A program made the position numbers and the translations under genes. 64,000 bases of DNA, taken from NCBI RefSeq assembly GCF_002094305.1, contig NZ_LWTX01000001.1, positions 558,001-622,000 on the forward strand. The letters run 5' to 3'. Source of the stretch: Prescottella equi. GTDB taxonomy: Bacteria > Actinomycetota > Actinomycetes > Mycobacteriales > Mycobacteriaceae. Under the pieces are notes generated by a model that was given only the letters and a program-made list of their open reading frames with translations, searched no databases and was not told the DNA's origin. Positions 1 through 11,039 of this stretch are shown one piece after another (position 1 is the stretch's first letter; each line of letters starts with the position of its first letter).

Positions 1-1
1 C

Positions 2-979
2 CTGATCTCGGGCGCGGTCGCCGATCGCATGAAGTACGGAGCCTGGCTGCTGTTCGCCGGCCTGTGGGCGACGGTCGTCTACTTCCCGGTCGCGCACTGG
101 GTGTTCTCGTTCGACGGCGTCACCGCCGAGACGGGCGGTTGGATCGCCAACAAGCTCGGCGCGATCGACTTCGCCGGCGGCACGGCCGTCCACATCAACG
201 CGGGTGTCGCAGGTCTGGTCCTCGCGCTCATGCTCGGAAAGCGTCGCGGCTGGCCCAAGACGCCCTTCCGTCCGCACAACCTGCCGTTCGTGATGCTCGG
301 CGCCGCGCTGCTGTGGTTCGGATGGTTCGGGTTCAACGCCGGCTCGGCCGTCGGTTCCAACGGAGTCGCCGCTGCGGCGTTCGTCACCACTGTCGTCGCC
401 ACCTGCGCCGCAATGCTGGCCTGGTTGCTGGTGGAGAAGATCCGCGACGGTCACGCCACCACGCTCGGTGGCGCGTCGGGCATCGTCGCCGGCCTGGTCG
501 CCATCACCCCCGCCTGCTCGTCCGTCGACGTCGTCGGCGCGATCGTGATCGGTGTCGTCGCCGGCGCACTGTGCGCCCTGGCCGTCGGCCTGAAGTACCG
601 CTTCGGCTACGACGATTCGCTCGACGTGGTCGGCGTCCACCTGGTCGGTGGTCTCGTCGGAACGCTGCTGGTCGGCCTGGTCGCGACCGAGGCTGCACCG
701 GCCGGCGTCAACGGCCTGTTCTACGGCGGCGGACTCGACCAGCTGTGGCGTCAGGCGGTCGGCGCGGGCGCCGTGCTCGTGTACTCCTGCATCGCTACGG
801 CCGTCATCGCGCTTATCGTGAAGGTCACGATCGGACTGCGAGTCAGCGCCGAGGCCGAGGCTCGTGGCGTGGACGAGGCCGAACACGCCGAGAGCGCCTA
901 CGACTTCGTCGCACTTGCAGGTAGCCCGGTCCCGGGGCGCGTACCGGCGCCCGCAACTGTTGCCGCCAGGGAGGCATGA
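2..979 (+). CDS. amtB: Ammonium transporter AmtB (5' truncated)
   Basis: Inner-membrane channel for ammonium/ammonia uptake of the Amt/MEP/Rh family. The reading frame is open from the left edge (first codons read LISGAVADRMKYG), so the N-terminal third is missing; 325 residues remain. Visible family features are the ISGAVADR segment, the stretch FDGVTAETGGW, the HINAG motif carrying a pore histidine, a long series of hydrophobic helices and GVHLVGG near the second conserved histidine. After the last helix an Ala/Glu-rich cytoplasmic tail begins near VSAEAEARG. The stop lies 3 nt before glnB, the usual amtB-glnB coupling in which PII plugs the channel under nitrogen sufficiency. Identity is firm; the true start lies outside the window. 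Confidence 0.95.
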   Translation: MISGAVADRMKYGAWLLFAGLWATVVYFPVAHWVFSFDGVTAETGGWIANKLGAIDFAGGTAVHINAGVAGLVLALMLGKRRGWPKTPFRPHNLPFVMLGAALLWFGWFGFNAGSAVGSNGVAAAAFVTTVVATCAAMLAWLLVEKIRDGHATTLGGASGIVAGLVAITPACSSVDVVGAIVIGVVAGALCALAVGLKYRFGYDDSLDVVGVHLVGGLVGTLLVGLVATEAAPAGVNGLFYGGGLDQLWRQAVGAGAVLVYSCIATAVIALIVKVTIGLRVSAEAEARGVDEAEHAESAYDFVALAGSPVPGRVPAPATVAAREA

Positions 980-3848
<2,869 letters not shown>

Positions 3849-3972
3849 GCCGTCGACCGGCCGCGCGCCTCCGGGGTTGCCGCGCGGATGCGGGCGCTGG
3901 AACGGTTACCCTGGTTCCGAGAATTATTCACGGCCTGCGGGCGGACCAGCACAGAGCTCAGGAGCGCATTCG

Positions 3973-5553
3973 GTGTTCGAATCCCTTTCCGACCGGTTGA
4001 CCGGAGCCCTCAAGGATCTGCGTGGCAAGGGTCGACTCTCCGGAGCCGACATCGACGCCACGTGCCGCGAGATTCGTCTCGCGCTCCTCGAGGCCGACGT
4101 CGCGCTCCCCGTCGTCCGCACCTTCATCGCCAAGATCAAGGAGCGCGCGAAGGGCGCCGAGGTCTCGGCCGCGCTCAACCCGGCGCAGCAGGTCGTCAAG
4201 ATCGTCAACGAGGAACTCGTCGGCATCCTCGGTGGTGAGACGCGTCGCTTGCAGTTCGCGAAGACGCCGCCGACCGTGATCATGCTGGCCGGTCTGCAGG
4301 GCTCCGGTAAGACCACCCTCGCCGGCAAGCTGGCCAAGTGGCTGAAGGATCAGGGCCACACGCCGCTGCTCGTCGCGTGTGACCTCCAGCGTCCCGGCGC
4401 CGTCAGCCAGCTGCAGATCGTCGGTGAGCGCGCGGGCGCGGCCGTGTTCGCGCCGCACCCCGGCACCTCCATCGGCGGTGGCGAGAACCCGCTCGGTATC
4501 TCGGCCGCCGACCCCGTCGAGGTCGCGCGCGCCGGTGTCGAAGAGGCCCGCAACAAGCAGTACGACGTCGTGATCGTCGACACCGCCGGCCGCCTCGGCA
4601 TCGACGAGGAGCTGATGGCGCAGGCCGCGGGCATCCGCGACGCCGTCCAGCCCGACGAGACGATCTTCGTGCTCGACGCCATGATCGGCCAGGACGCGGT
4701 GCACACCGCGGAGGCGTTCAAGTCGGGTGTCGGCTTCACCGGTGTCGTGCTCACCAAGCTCGACGGCGACGCCCGCGGTGGTGCCGCGCTGAGCGTCCGC
4801 GAGGTCACCGGCGAGCCGATCCTGTTCGCGTCGACCGGTGAGAAGCTCGAGGACTTCGACGTCTTCCATCCGGACCGCATGGCGAGCCGCATCCTCGGCA
4901 TGGGCGATGTGCTCACGCTCATCGAGCAGGCCGAGCAGGTGTTCGACGCCCAGCAGGCCGAGGCCACCGCCGCGAAGATCGGCTCGGGCGAGCTGACCCT
5001 CGAGGACTTCCTCGAGCAGATGATGGCCGTCCGCAGGATGGGCCCGATCGGCAACCTGCTGGGCATGCTGCCCGGTGCCGGACAGATGAAGGACGCGCTC
5101 GCCAACGTCGACGAGAAGCAGCTCGACCGCATCCAGGCGATCATCCGCGGCATGACGCCCGCGGAGCGCGAGAACCCCAAGATCATCAACGCGTCGCGCC
5201 GCCTGCGCATCGCGAACGGCTCGGGCGTCAAGGTCTCCGACGTCAACCAGCTCGTCGACCGTTTCTTCGAGGCCCGGAAGATGATGGCCGCGATGGCCGG
5301 CCGCATGGGCATGCCCGGCGCGCGCAAGCAGGTGCGCGGCAAGAAGGGGAAGAAGGGCAAGAAGGGCGGCAAGGGCCCGACGCAGCCGAAGATCAAGGGC
5401 GGCTTCCCCGGGATGCCGGGTGGTCTGCCGGGCATGCCGGGCGGGATGCCGGCCGGCTTCCCGGACCTGTCGAAGATGCCCAAGGGCCTCGATCAGTTGC
5501 CTCCGGGTCTCGACGGCATCGACCTGTCGCAGCTCAAGCTCCCCAAGAAGTAG
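3973..5553 (+). CDS. ffh: Signal recognition particle protein Ffh
   Basis: SRP54 GTPase, 526 residues, which binds signal sequences and 4.5S RNA and docks with FtsY. The N-domain is followed by the G-domain with GLQGSGKTT (about 107-115), CDLQRPGAVSQ, DTAGRL and TKLDGDARGG, then a methionine-rich M-domain with GPIGNLLGMLPG. The tail from about residue 445 is unusual: a lysine-rich run (GKKGKKGKKGGKG) followed by Gly/Met/Pro repeats. The start is a GTG 8 nt after AGGAG (3960-3964). An upstream in-frame extension lacks family similarity. A short AT-rich stretch (near 3921-3929) between glnD and ffh is the likely promoter. Confidence 0.96.
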   Translation: MFESLSDRLTGALKDLRGKGRLSGADIDATCREIRLALLEADVALPVVRTFIAKIKERAKGAEVSAALNPAQQVVKIVNEELVGILGGETRRLQFAKTPPTVIMLAGLQGSGKTTLAGKLAKWLKDQGHTPLLVACDLQRPGAVSQLQIVGERAGAAVFAPHPGTSIGGGENPLGISAADPVEVARAGVEEARNKQYDVVIVDTAGRLGIDEELMAQAAGIRDAVQPDETIFVLDAMIGQDAVHTAEAFKSGVGFTGVVLTKLDGDARGGAALSVREVTGEPILFASTGEKLEDFDVFHPDRMASRILGMGDVLTLIEQAEQVFDAQQAEATAAKIGSGELTLEDFLEQMMAVRRMGPIGNLLGMLPGAGQMKDALANVDEKQLDRIQAIIRGMTPAERENPKIINASRRLRIANGSGVKVSDVNQLVDRFFEARKMMAAMAGRMGMPGARKQVRGKKGKKGKKGGKGPTQPKIKGGFPGMPGGLPGMPGGMPAGFPDLSKMPKGLDQLPPGLDGIDLSQLKLPKK

Positions 5554-5559
5554 GCCCGC

Positions 5560-6654
5560 GTGACGTCCTACCACCTGCGGGGCACCGGTCTGCCGGACGA
5601 GCAGCCGTTCGAGCTGTGGATCCGGGACGGCAAGTTCACCGACGAGCCGGTGCCGGACGCACAGACCCTGTGCACCGAGGGTTGGATCCTGCCCGGCCTC
5701 GTCGACGCGCACTGCCACATCGGGATTCGGTACGGCGGCGGTGCCGAGGACCTCGACGGGGCGCTGGCGCAGGCCCGGATCGAGCGGGAGGCCGGCGTCC
5801 TGCTGGTCCGAGACGCCGGATCGCCGGTGGACACCCGCTCGCTCGACGAGGTCCCCGGACTGCCGCGGATCATCCGCGCCGGACGGCACATCGCCGCGCC
5901 CAAGCGCTACATCCGCGGCCTGCCCGTCGACCTGGAGGACGAGTCGCAGCTGCCCGACGAGGTGGTGCGGCAGGCCCGTGCCGGTGACGGCTGGGTGAAG
6001 CTGGTGGGGGACTGGATCGACCGCGAGGTCGGTGACCTGGCCCCGCTGTGGAGCGACCGCGTCCTCGTCGAGGCGATCGAAGCCGCGCACCGTGAGGGCG
6101 CCCGCGTCACCGCGCACGTGTTCGGCGAGGACGCGCTCCCCGGTTTGATCGATGCCGGGATCGACTGCATCGAACACGGCACCGGCCTGACCGATGCCAC
6201 GATCGCGATGATGGCGGAGCGCGGCACCGCCCTGGTGCCGACGCTGATCAACATCGACAACTTCCCGGAGATCGCCGACGGCGCAACACGTTTCCCGGTG
6301 TACGCCGCGCACATGCGCGACCTGTACGCGCGGGTGAACGACACTATCGGCGCCGCCCGCGACGCCGGCATCCCGATCTACGCGGGTACCGACGCCGGCG
6401 GACACGTCCGGCACGGCCGCGTCGCCGACGAGGTCGCCTCGCTCGGCAAGGTCGGCATGACACCCACCGAAGCCCTCGGCGCCGCGTGCTGGAATGCGCA
6501 GGCCTGGCTCGGCGGCGGGGGACTGGCGGTGGGTGCACCCGCGGACCTGGTTGTGTACGAGCAGGATCCGCGCACCGGGCCGCAGGTCCTGACGCTGCCG
6601 TCGCTCGTGATGGTCGGCGGAGAAGTCGTGACGACGCGGGGTTCGCTGGCCTGA
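5560..6654 (+). CDS. Amidohydrolase family protein (imidazolonepropionase-like)
   Basis: Metal-dependent hydrolase of the amidohydrolase superfamily, 364 residues; the substrate is unknown. Visible features are the metal-binding strand GLVDAHCHIG near residue 50 (HxH), an internal VTAHVFGED histidine, CIEHGTGL, and the C-terminal YAGTDAGGHV aspartate motif with the closing PADLVVYEQDP strand of the composite beta-sandwich domain. It starts at a GTG 6 nt after the ffh stop, so it is probably co-transcribed with ffh. The same pair occurs in M. tuberculosis (Rv2916c-Rv2915c, from memory). I cannot assign a pathway. Confidence 0.88.
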   Translation: MTSYHLRGTGLPDEQPFELWIRDGKFTDEPVPDAQTLCTEGWILPGLVDAHCHIGIRYGGGAEDLDGALAQARIEREAGVLLVRDAGSPVDTRSLDEVPGLPRIIRAGRHIAAPKRYIRGLPVDLEDESQLPDEVVRQARAGDGWVKLVGDWIDREVGDLAPLWSDRVLVEAIEAAHREGARVTAHVFGEDALPGLIDAGIDCIEHGTGLTDATIAMMAERGTALVPTLINIDNFPEIADGATRFPVYAAHMRDLYARVNDTIGAARDAGIPIYAGTDAGGHVRHGRVADEVASLGKVGMTPTEALGAACWNAQAWLGGGGLAVGAPADLVVYEQDPRTGPQVLTLPSLVMVGGEVVTTRGSLA

Positions 6655-6670
6655 GTTCGCTGCCCCGGCG

Positions 6671-6744
6671 TCACACACGACTTGTCGGGTTCACACACCC
6701 GTTCCGTGCGCATTCGGTGTGTGATGCCGATAAAAGGTGTGTGA
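6671..6744. repeat. Nested inverted repeat of TCACACAC units
   Basis: Four copies of one octamer occur in 74 bp: TCACACAC at 6671 and 6691 on the top strand and GTGTGTGA at 6717 and 6737. Copies within each pair are exactly 20 bp apart, and both inverted pairs share one centre at 6707.5. Three of the four extend to GGCRTCACACAC on their own strand. The element lies between the convergent ends of the amidohydrolase and the SnoaL-like gene, so it is not in a promoter position. A REP-like element or a dimeric protein-binding array are both possible. Confidence 0.75.
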
Positions 6745-6824
6745 TGCCAGGGCAGCGTGAGGTGGGCGGTGGAGCCTCGTCGGCGCGGCTCAGGTCGACT
6801 TCGCGTCCGCGACCGAATGTCGAC

Positions 6825-7811
6825 TCAGCCGAGCTGGTCCATCAGCGACAGCAGGTTGGCGGCACCCCAATGTTCGACGATCCGGCCGCCACGCACCCGC
6901 ATGACGTCAACGGTGTCGAACGTGACTGCGCGGCCGGTGGGTTCGACGCCCGGGAACGTCCCCCGTCGGGTTCCGCGGTAGGTCTTGTAGGTGGTCACCA
7001 GGTCGCCGTCGACCGTCTGCCAGTGGATCTCGGCGTGGAAGTCCTGGAAGGCCGCGCGCATCGACTGGTACAGCAGTCTCGTGCCGGACTTGTCGGGGGT
7101 GAGTCCCGGCTGCGGGGTGTGGTCGACGTAGTCGTCGGCGAACAGCTCGTCGAAGACTGTGAAGTCGCCACCGCCCTGCACCTGCTCGGTGGTCCGGCGG
7201 ACGACGGCCTTCGCGGTGTCGCCGTCGCTGTCCGGGATCGTCGGAAGTTTCCCGGGAGCAGTGGAGTCGGCGGCGTGGCGCCCGTTCGAGTTCGACGCCC
7301 GGCGGGCGATGCTGCCAGCGAGCAGGGGAGTCTCGCGCCGGACGTGGTCACCGCACGCGGCGTGGCAGGAGGCCGCTGCGTCCTCGAAGACGATCCCGTG
7401 TCGTTCGATGAAGGCAAAGTAGTCCCCGGTCGGGGTGACGAGGATCCGGTCGGTGACGGTGCACCGACCGTCGCCGGTGGGCTGGGCCCGCAACTCCCAG
7501 GTCACGTCCACCGTCGTCCGGCCTTCCGCGGACACGACGTCCGACGTCGACAGCATCCGGCAGTGGTGAGGCTCGACGACCTCGGTGGCGAAGTGGTGGA
7601 TCAGGAGTGCGTCGCCGATCGTCTCGACACCGATGGACAGAGGATGCCCGTCCTCGGCGGTGCCGACGCCGTTCGTGATGTGGTCCGGGGGACAGCATCG
7701 TCGGTACTCGGCCTCGGGTAGCGAGAACAGCCAGTCGGTGATGTCGACCCTCTCGGCGGCCACGTCGACGACGTGGGTGCAGGTCGAGTCCGAGAGAACA
7801 CGTGTGGACAC
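6825..7811 (-). CDS. Two-domain SRPBCC-like / SnoaL-like protein
   Basis: A 328-residue protein with two parts. Residues 1 to about 170 resemble an SRPBCC-type helix-grip domain of unknown ligand (VDITDWLFSLPEAEY, then repeated beta-strands). The C-terminal 130 residues are a SnoaL-like polyketide-cyclase/ester-cyclase fold (FDELFADDYVDHTPQPGLTP, FHAEIHWQTVDGD, GGRIVEHW). The linker between them is low complexity. The start is a GTG preceded by AGGGGA; a longer in-frame extension upstream looks non-coding. The SnoaL part is recognisable, but neither substrate nor pathway can be inferred. The gene is divergent from the small membrane-protein gene at 7964. Confidence 0.75.
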   Translation of the reverse strand: MSTRVLSDSTCTHVVDVAAERVDITDWLFSLPEAEYRRCCPPDHITNGVGTAEDGHPLSIGVETIGDALLIHHFATEVVEPHHCRMLSTSDVVSAEGRTTVDVTWELRAQPTGDGRCTVTDRILVTPTGDYFAFIERHGIVFEDAAASCHAACGDHVRRETPLLAGSIARRASNSNGRHAADSTAPGKLPTIPDSDGDTAKAVVRRTTEQVQGGGDFTVFDELFADDYVDHTPQPGLTPDKSGTRLLYQSMRAAFQDFHAEIHWQTVDGDLVTTYKTYRGTRRGTFPGVEPTGRAVTFDTVDVMRVRGGRIVEHWGAANLLSLMDQLG

Positions 7812-7963
7812 CGTCGTCCCCTGTCTGCCGCGGAACGGTGTCGCGACGGTGGTGCCGCGATACCCCCGAACGCTAGCGCGGCGAACGGGTGCGGAGTTCG
7901 CGTGTCGCGGGAATGGTTGCAGCATCGACACCGGGTGGGCGCCGTGCCGGTACTGTGCCTGTC

Positions 7964-8284
7964 ATGGCACCGTTCCGGTCGACACTCGCGGAGAGGCTGA
8001 ACACAGTTCAGCTCACCTGGGTCGGCGTGCTGACCCTGGTGATCGCGACGACGGCCGTCGACGGTCCCGCCGCCCTCGCGGGCACTGCTCTGGCGATCGC
8101 GCTGATCTTCGCGGTCAGCGGTGACGGTGCGCTGTCGCAACTGCACCGGTTGGCGGCGCCGGCCGCCGGACCACCGCGCGAGGAGCGGCACCTGCGTGGC
8201 GCGTTCCGCAGGCAGAGCGCGCCGAACACTCCCGGCCGTCCCCGTCGTCCCCGAGCACCCGGACAGGCTCTCGCCGCCGCATAG
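7964..8284 (+). CDS. Small membrane protein upstream of yidC paralogue
   Basis: A 106-residue protein with two predicted hydrophobic helices (LTWVGVLTLVIATTAV and ALAGTALAIALIFAVS) and a basic, proline-rich cytoplasmic tail ending in PGQALAAA. It resembles a family that I recall as DUF6412, found beside YidC paralogues in Nocardiaceae; that link is from memory. The ATG was chosen because the hydrophobic region and its amphipathic lead (APFRSTLAERLNTVQ) start just after it. It precedes yidC by 123 bp in the same direction, which suggests a shared role at the membrane. Confidence 0.7.
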   Translation: MAPFRSTLAERLNTVQLTWVGVLTLVIATTAVDGPAALAGTALAIALIFAVSGDGALSQLHRLAAPAAGPPREERHLRGAFRRQSAPNTPGRPRRPRAPGQALAAA

Positions 8285-8361
8285 CTTCGCTGTGCCGCAC
8301 AGATGACCCCTGTCCGTCCAGCGCCCGTGGCAGTCCGAAGGACCCCGGCGCGACAAACACC

Positions 8362-8392
8362 CGCGTGATACGACCCGTCGTCGTGTCACGCG
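8362..8392 (+). promoter_or_regulatory. Hairpin directly before the yidC ribosome binding site
   Basis: Arms of 13 nt (8362-8374 CGCGTGATACGAC and 8380-8392 GTCGTGTCACGCG) pair with one mismatch around a 5-nt loop. It ends 2 nt before the GAAGAG that serves yidC. There is no T-run after it, so it is not a classical terminator. It could be an operator or a translational control hairpin. Confidence 0.6.
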
Positions 8393-8407
8393 GCGAAGAG
8401 GTGCTCG

Positions 8408-9289
8408 ATGCTCGATTTCGTCTACTATCCCGTCTCCGCGATCCTGTGGTTCTGGCACAAAGCGTTCGGCGCCGCACTCGGTCCGGACAACGGCTTCGCG
8501 TGGGCGCTCGCGGTGATGTTCCTGGTCTTCACCCTGCGTCTGCTGCTGCTCGGACCCGCGATCCGACAGATCCGGACCGGCCTCCAGATGCGGGAGTTGC
8601 AACCGCAGATCAAGGCATTGCAGAAGAAGTACGCCGGTGACCGGCAGCGCATGGCGCTCGAGATGCAGAAACTGCAGCAGGAACACGGCTTCAACCCGTT
8701 GATGGGTTGTCTTCCGATGCTGGTGCAGGCGCCGGTGTTCGTCGGGCTCTATCACGTGCTGCGGTCCTTCAACCGCACCGGAACCGGTCACGGTGGGCTC
8801 GGGATGACTGCGCAGGACAACGCGAACACCGCGAACTACATCTTCAGTCCGGCCGACGTGCAGTCGTTCCTGAGCGCGCGCCTGTTCGGTGCACCGATCT
8901 CGACCGCGATCACTTCACCGCAGAGCACCCTCGAGTCCTTCGCGGCGCACGGCGGCGTGCCGACCGTGGCCACGATCGCGGCCGTGGCGATTCCGCTGAT
9001 GGTGATCGCGTCGCTCGCCACGCACTTCAATGCGCGTGCCTCCGTCGCCAGGCAGGAGCCGGACGCATCGGCGAACCCGCAGACCGCGATCATGAACAAG
9101 CTCATGCTCTGGGTGTTCCCGCTCGGCGTCCTCGTAGGCGGTCCGTTCCTGATGATCGCGATCCTGCTGTACTGGGTGAGCAACAACATCTGGACCTACG
9201 CGCAACAGCATCTCGTGTTCGCTGGGCTGGACCGGGAGACGGCAGTGAAGCAGCGCGCGCTCGCGCAGGAACGGCAGAACAGGCGCTGA
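8408..9289 (+). CDS. yidC: YidC/Oxa1 family membrane insertase (second copy)
   Basis: Membrane protein insertase-like protein of 293 residues. The Oxa1 core is clear: an N-terminal helix ([21 protein letters not shown]), then [23 protein letters not shown], the cytoplasmic segment [20 protein letters not shown], the conserved [20 protein letters not shown], and C-terminal helices including [12 protein letters not shown]. It lacks the long periplasmic domain of Gram-negative YidC. The essential copy normally sits in the rpmH-rnpA-yidC locus near oriC, so this looks like a paralogue. The ATG has GAAGAGG upstream, and a hairpin lies immediately before that site. Confidence 0.9.
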   Translation: MLDFVYYPVSAILWFWHKAFGAALGPDNGFAWALAVMFLVFTLRLLLLGPAIRQIRTGLQMRELQPQIKALQKKYAGDRQRMALEMQKLQQEHGFNPLMGCLPMLVQAPVFVGLYHVLRSFNRTGTGHGGLGMTAQDNANTANYIFSPADVQSFLSARLFGAPISTAITSPQSTLESFAAHGGVPTVATIAAVAIPLMVIASLATHFNARASVARQEPDASANPQTAIMNKLMLWVFPLGVLVGGPFLMIAILLYWVSNNIWTYAQQHLVFAGLDRETAVKQRALAQERQNRR

Positions 9290-9310
9290 CCGGACACCGC
9301 GACGCGCCGA

Positions 9311-10018
9311 TCAGTCGCGGGTGTGCACCGGCGACGGGATCTTCGTGGAGCGGTATGCGTCGCCGCTGCGCGTCGGTTGCCAGAGGCGCCAGTGCTTCGC
9401 GGACAGACGAAACGGCAGGTGGTCCTGCAGATGACGCGCGGCTGGGGCCAGACGGTCGTCGGCCGGCAGGTTCAGCCACAGCGACACCGAGGACGCCGCG
9501 GTGCCGACGGTTGCACGAACGCCGGAGGCGCCCAGCAGACGGCCGTACCCGTCGACCGCGAAGCGGCCGAAGGCATCGGGGGTGATGTCGGGGTACGGGG
9601 CACGGGCGAGCGGGTCGAGTAGATCGACACGCACGCCACAGGTCAGCGCGGCCAGCGAATGCCCGTGGCTCGTCACCGCGTCGGGCCCGGCGGTTCCCAG
9701 CATGTCGAGGGCGTGGTCCACGGCGCCGGGCGCGACATTCCATTCCGTGTGGGTTCGCGCGCGGTGACGGGGGCCGCCGAAACGGTCGGTGGCGAGGGCG
9801 ACGAGGTGCTCGGTCGCTGCGGGTGGGCCACCGGCCGCGACCCGGAACACCCACGACGGGGGCGACGCCTGTGCGGTGCACTCCTCGACGAAGCTCCGAA
9901 CCCGCCGGAATGCCTTGTCGGGATCTTTGGCTCGCAGCGAGTGCGCGCCGCCGGCGGATGCCGGCAGCCCGTCGTAGGTGACCACGTGCGGAGACGAACT
10001 GTCCGGTGTCCGTGCCAT
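9311..10018 (-). CDS. Conserved hypothetical protein
   Basis: A 235-residue protein that I do not recognise. The start is the ATG of MARTPDSSSP; upstream in-frame sequence is arginine-rich and looks non-coding. There is no signal peptide or membrane segment. Notable stretches are THTEWNVAPGAVDHALDMLG, SHGHSLAALTCGVRVDLLDP and a C-terminal RLSAKHWRLWQPTRSGDAY. It may be a globular cytoplasmic protein. It converges on yidC with a 21-bp gap and lies 29 bp from the end of the aldo/keto reductase gene, which reads in the same direction, so the two may be co-transcribed. Confidence 0.7.
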   Translation of the reverse strand: MARTPDSSSPHVVTYDGLPASAGGAHSLRAKDPDKAFRRVRSFVEECTAQASPPSWVFRVAAGGPPAATEHLVALATDRFGGPRHRARTHTEWNVAPGAVDHALDMLGTAGPDAVTSHGHSLAALTCGVRVDLLDPLARAPYPDITPDAFGRFAVDGYGRLLGASGVRATVGTAASSVSLWLNLPADDRLAPAARHLQDHLPFRLSAKHWRLWQPTRSGDAYRSTKIPSPVHTRD

Positions 10019-10047
10019 CCGTTCATCGTAGGGAAGGACGGCGATGC

Positions 10048-10983
10048 TCAGTTCCGGTTGCCGATCCCGCCTCCGCCGGCGACACGGTCGACGGCACGCA
10101 GATCCTCGGCGTCCAGTACCAGGTCCGAGGCGGCGATGTTCTGTGCGACCCGGGATGGGTTGCGGGAACCGGGGATCGGGACCACGTAGTCCCGACGGGT
10201 CAGGAGCCAGGCCAACGCCAGTTGGGCCGAAGTGGCATCCTTTCGACGGGCCAGAGCGTCGAGGCCGTCGACGATCGCGAGGTTGGCATCGAAGTTCTGC
10301 GGGTCCCACCACGGCAGGTGTCGACGGAAGTCGTTCGCGTCGTAGTGGTCTCGGGAGAAGACAGCGCCGCTGAGGAACCCCCGGGCCAACGGCGAGTAGG
10401 CGACGAAACCGATACCGAGATCCTCGAGCACGGGGAAGAGCGACTCGACCTCACGGGTGAAGATCGAATACTCGCTCTGCAGGACCGAGATCGGATGAAC
10501 CGAGTGCGCCTTGCGGATCGTCGCCTCGTCGGCCTCGGACAGACCCAGATACCGAACCTTGCCCGCCTGGACGTACTCCGCCATCGTGCCGACCACGTCC
10601 TCGATGGGCACAGTCGGGTCCGGACGGTGCTGGTAGAGCACGTCGATCGTGTCGATGCCGAGGTTGCGCAGGCTGGCGTCGACGACCTCGCGGATGTGTT
10701 CGGGACGCGAGTCGACCCCGAACGACCGGGTGAGTCCGAACTTCGTGGCGATCACGACGTCGTCACGCACCGGAGCCAAGGCGCGGCCGAGCAACCTCTC
10801 GCCCTCGCCCCAGCCGTACATCTCGGCGGTGTCGAACATCGTCACGCCGAGATCGTGTGCGGCACGGATCGCGGCAATCGATTCGACGTCGTCGGTCGGG
10901 CCGTAGCCGATTGCCGTGCCCATCGCGCCGTAGCCCAGGGCGGAGACCGTGAGTCCTTGTTTGCCGAGTGTGCGTTCTTCCAT
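10048..10983 (-). CDS. Aldo/keto reductase
   Basis: NADPH-dependent oxidoreductase of the aldo/keto reductase superfamily, 311 residues, with a TIM-barrel fold. The catalytic tetrad is visible: Asp51 and Tyr56 (FDTAEMYGWGEGE), Lys81 (IATKFG) and His119 (LYQHRPDP). The C-terminal cofactor motif IPGSRNPSRVAQN is present. It has the profile of the AKR13-like general stress class (VPIEDVVGTMAEYVQAGKVRYLGLSE). A strong GAGGAGG precedes the ATG. It is transcribed divergently from the TetR gene at 11040, with a palindromic operator between, so TetR control is likely. Substrate unknown. Confidence 0.92.
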   Translation of the reverse strand: MEERTLGKQGLTVSALGYGAMGTAIGYGPTDDVESIAAIRAAHDLGVTMFDTAEMYGWGEGERLLGRALAPVRDDVVIATKFGLTRSFGVDSRPEHIREVVDASLRNLGIDTIDVLYQHRPDPTVPIEDVVGTMAEYVQAGKVRYLGLSEADEATIRKAHSVHPISVLQSEYSIFTREVESLFPVLEDLGIGFVAYSPLARGFLSGAVFSRDHYDANDFRRHLPWWDPQNFDANLAIVDGLDALARRKDATSAQLALAWLLTRRDYVVPIPGSRNPSRVAQNIAASDLVLDAEDLRAVDRVAGGGGIGNRN

Positions 10984-11015
10984 GGATCCTCCTCGCTGGC
11001 AGTTGCAGACCAATG

Positions 11016-11030
11016 TGTCAGAGGCTGACA
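11016..11030. promoter_or_regulatory. Palindromic operator between aldo/keto reductase and TetR genes
   Basis: TGTCAGAGGCTGACA is a perfect palindrome with 6-nt arms and a 3-nt centre in the 56-bp divergent gap. It sits where it could cover both promoters. A partly similar TTGTCC follows at 11034. Binding by the adjacent TetR protein is an inference from position. Confidence 0.65.
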
Positions 11031-11039
11031 AGTTTGTCC

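Noticed and set aside
3958-6678. A 906-codon minus-strand open frame opposite ffh and the amidohydrolase
   Set aside because: It is antisense to two well-supported genes, has no ribosome site, and its composition is that of a shadow frame.
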